The notes under the pieces: generated by a model
The model's database searches: none
What the model was told of the DNA's origin: nothing
Seen by the model: the letters and a program-made list of their open reading frames with translations, nothing else
Origin: Mucilaginibacter sp. OK283
GTDB lineage: Bacteria > Bacteroidota > Bacteroidia > Sphingobacteriales > Sphingobacteriaceae
Direction: 5' to 3'
Assembly (NCBI RefSeq): GCF_900110415.1
Contig: NZ_FODR01000008.1
Coordinates: 124,001 to 188,000, forward strand
Length of the DNA: 64,000 nucleotides
In this document: piece by piece, positions 61,223 to 64,000 of the stretch
Position numbering within the stretch: the stretch's first letter is position 1
How the letters are laid out: each line of letters opens with the position of its first letter
Program-made: the position numbers and the translations under genes

Positions 61223-64000
61223 ATGCGCCTTCTGATAGTTTGCTGCATTTTACTTATCAATGTACCGTTTATTAATGCCCAGCAGCTATTTGTTGAAAAA
61301 TACCCAATGAACGTTTACGGCGCCGGCATACAAAGCTGGACCATGGCACAGGATAACCAGGGGGTACTATATATTGCCAATAACGATGGTGTTGTTAAAT
61401 ACGATGGCCTTACATGGGATTTAATGCCCATTGCCAATCAAAACTACGTATTTTCATTAGGCATTAATTCAAAAAATGAAATTTTTGTAGGCTCCTATAA
61501 CGAACTTGGTTACTTCAGGAAAGATAGCGCAGCAAATTATAAGTATCATACTTTATTGCCCCTGCTTCCCAAAACGTACAAAAACCTGAATGATATACGT
61601 CAAACAATAGTTTTTAATGACGAGGTGTTTTTCAATAACAACAAAAACATTTTCCGGTACAGCCAGGGCACACTTAAAATACTCAATATTGCCGATAACT
61701 GGCTATTTCGGCAAAAAAAACAATTGTTTTCGTTAGGTAGTAACGGCTTGTTAGTATATAAAAACGGCCAATTTGCAGATGCCGGTTTTGGCAAACAAAT
61801 GGCCGGGCTACATTTGAAACGAATTGCCGACTACGAAGATGACAAATACCTTTTGCTCGACGATAACAACCGGATATGGGCATTAAACCCGCTGGAGGCA
61901 GATAGCACTAAAAAAATGTTACTCCTCACCAAAAATCCGGTTACAACCACCAAAAACGTTCCTGTACGAAGCCTGCTTTACCTGGATATGGGAAAAATAG
62001 CCCTGGTTGCCGAAGAAGGCGTTTATCTTTTAAACAAAAATGGCGAAACGGTAAATTTTAACTCAAAAGATATGCTGGGGCTTAACCTCAACACCGGTTT
62101 TTGTTTCCTGGATAAGGCCCAAAACATTTGGCTTGGTGCCGATACCTATATTACGCAGTTGGTTTCAAGTTCGCCCTTATCTATTTATGACCACAATAAT
62201 GGCCTGGACGGTACCATACTATCCCTTGGTAAAAAAGGCAACGATTTATATGTGGGTACCGACAAAGCGCTTTTTTATAAAAATGGTAATTCAACTTTTT
62301 CTGCCATCCCCGGAACCGAAAGCGAAAACTGGAATATGTTTAATTTTGGCAGCAAACTATATTTAGCTCATCGTAAAGGGGTTTTTGAAATACAAGGCAA
62401 AAAAGCTATTCCGCTCATTCATCATTGGTTTATCCAAACCCTTGGCGAGATAAAAAACAAGCCCGATTGTATGATCATGGGCACCTATAACACGGGCATC
62501 TGGCTTTTATCAAAAGAAGGCAATACCTGGCACGAAAAAAAGATCAGGGGCTTTGAACAGGAAACCCGCTATATACAACAAGATGATGAAGGTAACGTAT
62601 GGATAAGCCACTACAATAAAGGTATTTATAAACTAAGGCTAAACGCGCAAATGGATTCAGTAATCAGCACGGCCTTTTATGATACAAAAAACGGATTACC
62701 ATCAACCCTCAACAACCGTATTTACCGGTTAAACAACCGCATTGTAGCCACCACCACCAACGGTTTTTATAGCTACAACAAAATAAAAAACAGGTTTGAA
62801 CCCGATGCCATACTTGGTAAGGTGAGCCGGGGCGTTTGCATTTACACCGCTACACAAACTACCGGGGGCGATATTTACTTTTGGGGAGCCCCATCAAAAA
62901 AAGTGCAAAATGCTGGCGTCTTTATAAAACAAGCTGATGGTTCGTTCAGGTTGTTGTTTACTCCATTTAAAAAAATCGCGTTGACAACACATGGCCTGCT
63001 GCCTGTTGATGTAGATGCACCGGTACTTGCGGCCGGCAACAGCCAGGTTTGGATTGGAAATTTAAAGCAGGTTGTAAATTACAACCCCAATCAGCAAACT
63101 TATTACCATAAACCGTTGCCTGTATATATCAAAACCGTAAAGGCGGCTGATTCAACCATTTTTACTACCGGGGCCGGGTTACCGCAAAACGATATTCCGT
63201 TTTCAAAAAACAGGTTGAAATTTATTTTCACAAGCCCGTTTTTTGAGGATGCCGACAAAATGCAATACCAATACCAATTAAACGGATTTGAAGATAAATG
63301 GTCGGGCTGGAGCCATGACCGCGAAGTTTCATTTACCAACCTTGCCGATGGCGATTACACCTTTTTTGTACGGGCCAAAAACATTTACGGGCAAATAAGC
63401 AGTACAGATGCTTATTCGTTTCATGTTAACGCCCCCTGGTTTAAAACCTGGTGGGCGTATTTATTTTATATACTTACAGGGTCATTGTTTTTTTACTTGT
63501 TCAGCATATTTAATAACAGCCGCATTAAAAGACAAAAGGTGGTATTGGAACGAAAGGTTAACGAAAAAACCAAGGAATTAAGTGATAAAAACGACGAAAT
63601 TTTGACCCAAAGCAGGGCGCTACAGGAATCAAACTTAACCAAAGACAAACTTTTTTCAATCATCTCGCACGATTTAAGGGGCCCAATAGGGCAGCTCAAG
63701 CAAACCCTCGACATGGTAAAATCCGGTTCGATATCGCTCGCTGAATTAGGTGAGCTTATCCCCCATCTCGATGAAAATATTGGATCGGCATTTAGCCTTA
63801 CGGATAACCTGCTTTACTGGGCAAAAAGCCAGATGGACGGCATCCAGGTACACCGGGTTTTGTTTGATATAATGGAAATTGCCGACGAAAATTATCACCT
63901 GTTTAAACTGAACACCGATAACAAACATATTGAACTGGTTAACAACATCAATAAAAGCATTGCTGTTTACGGCGACAGGGATATGATAAAGCTGGTATTG
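61223..64000 (+). CDS. Two-component propeller/Y_Y_Y sensor histidine kinase (cut by window end)
   Basis: 926 codons are open from an ATG at 61223 to the window edge. It has a signal peptide (INVPFINAQQ), a long region of beta-propeller repeats (about 25-640, IQSWTMAQDNQGVLYIANND-type blades), a Y_Y_Y domain (about 655-740, YQLNGFEDKWSGWSHDREVS), a membrane segment (about 748-770), a coiled coil and HisKA with LFSIISHDLRGPIGQLKQ. HATPase and any output domains lie outside. It may be a hybrid two-component system controlling a carbohydrate or other uptake unit, as usual in the phylum. Confidence 0.9.
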   Translation, partial: MRLLIVCCILLINVPFINAQQLFVEKYPMNVYGAGIQSWTMAQDNQGVLYIANNDGVVKYDGLTWDLMPIANQNYVFSLGINSKNEIFVGSYNELGYFRKDSAANYKYHTLLPLLPKTYKNLNDIRQTIVFNDEVFFNNNKNIFRYSQGTLKILNIADNWLFRQKKQLFSLGSNGLLVYKNGQFADAGFGKQMAGLHLKRIADYEDDKYLLLDDNNRIWALNPLEADSTKKMLLLTKNPVTTTKNVPVRSLLYLDMGKIALVAEEGVYLLNKNGETVNFNSKDMLGLNLNTGFCFLDKAQNIWLGADTYITQLVSSSPLSIYDHNNGLDGTILSLGKKGNDLYVGTDKALFYKNGNSTFSAIPGTESENWNMFNFGSKLYLAHRKGVFEIQGKKAIPLIHHWFIQTLGEIKNKPDCMIMGTYNTGIWLLSKEGNTWHEKKIRGFEQETRYIQQDDEGNVWISHYNKGIYKLRLNAQMDSVISTAFYDTKNGLPSTLNNRIYRLNNRIVATTTNGFYSYNKIKNRFEPDAILGKVSRGVCIYTATQTTGGDIYFWGAPSKKVQNAGVFIKQADGSFRLLFTPFKKIALTTHGLLPVDVDAPVLAAGNSQVWIGNLKQVVNYNPNQQTYYHKPLPVYIKTVKAADSTIFTTGAGLPQNDIPFSKNRLKFIFTSPFFEDADKMQYQYQLNGFEDKWSGWSHDREVSFTNLADGDYTFFVRAKNIYGQISSTDAYSFHVNAPWFKTWWAYLFYILTGSLFFYLFSIFNNSRIKRQKVVLERKVNEKTKELSDKNDEILTQSRALQESNLTKDKLFSIISHDLRGPIGQLKQTLDMVKSGSISLAELGELIPHLDENIGSAFSLTDNLLYWAKSQMDGIQVHRVLFDIMEIADENYHLFKLNTDNKHIELVNNINKSIAVYGDRDMIKLVL

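Overview
The window comes from a Bacteroidota genome, most likely a soil or plant-associated member of the Sphingobacteriaceae such as Mucilaginibacter. This is inferred from the gene families: a SusC/SusD pair, DUF6377 regulators, an HmuY/DUF6607 haem locus, many SpI/SpII-exported proteins, TAnnTTTG-like promoter elements and mostly absent Shine-Dalgarno sequences. No rRNA or marker gene allows a firm species call, and both ends of the window cut through genes.

Layout. (1) 1-7.1 kb, minus strand: a glycan-uptake unit of SusC, SusD and an FG-GAP/VCBS lipoprotein (cut at base 1), with a DUF6377 TPR/HTH regulator upstream of susC. (2) 7.3-21.4 kb: a carbohydrate block. A LacI repressor is divergent from a short DUF6377 paralogue, an SLC45-like sugar transporter and an amylosucrase. 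A universal stress protein follows, then the tight operon acetate kinase - phosphoketolase - small unknown protein - short glucan phosphorylase, then an inactive-looking L,D-transpeptidase. Together these suggest sucrose import, transfer of its glucose to alpha-glucan, glucan remobilisation, and a phosphoketolase/acetate-kinase shunt that yields ATP. (3) 21.4-29.2 kb, minus strand: a five-gene operon led by a ChrB-domain/AraC fusion, then TolC, RND permease, membrane-fusion protein and ChrA chromate transporter. (4) 29.4-39.0 kb: a stress-type cluster with Hsp20, small proteins, a PRC-barrel protein, DinB, a transaldolase interrupted by an in-frame amber codon, a lone receiver domain, a Crp/Fnr regulator, and two tandem methyltransferases linked to a SulP transporter. 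(5) 39.1-46.0 kb: a PAS histidine kinase, then an AraC regulator divergent from a TonB receptor - HmuY - DUF6607 haem/iron locus. (6) 46.1-64 kb: housekeeping and mixed genes, namely hydrolases, a prolyl-hydroxylase-like protein, four tRNAs (Lys x2, Leu x2), SMC, an S41 protease, a LolD-like ATPase and a large sensor kinase cut at the right end.

Regulatory and repeat layer. There is a perfect LacI-type palindrome at 8536, a family of TGA-N6-TCA sites (Crp/Fnr-like) near usp, ackA, the crp/fnr-methyltransferase divergon and the transpeptidase-like gene, three members of an AAGTCTTAAGT-type inverted-repeat family, and a 135-bp element bounded by TGTCATTTC/GAAATGACA. No transposase, integrase, CRISPR array or prophage was seen. 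All functions are assigned by reading motifs; no database search was run.
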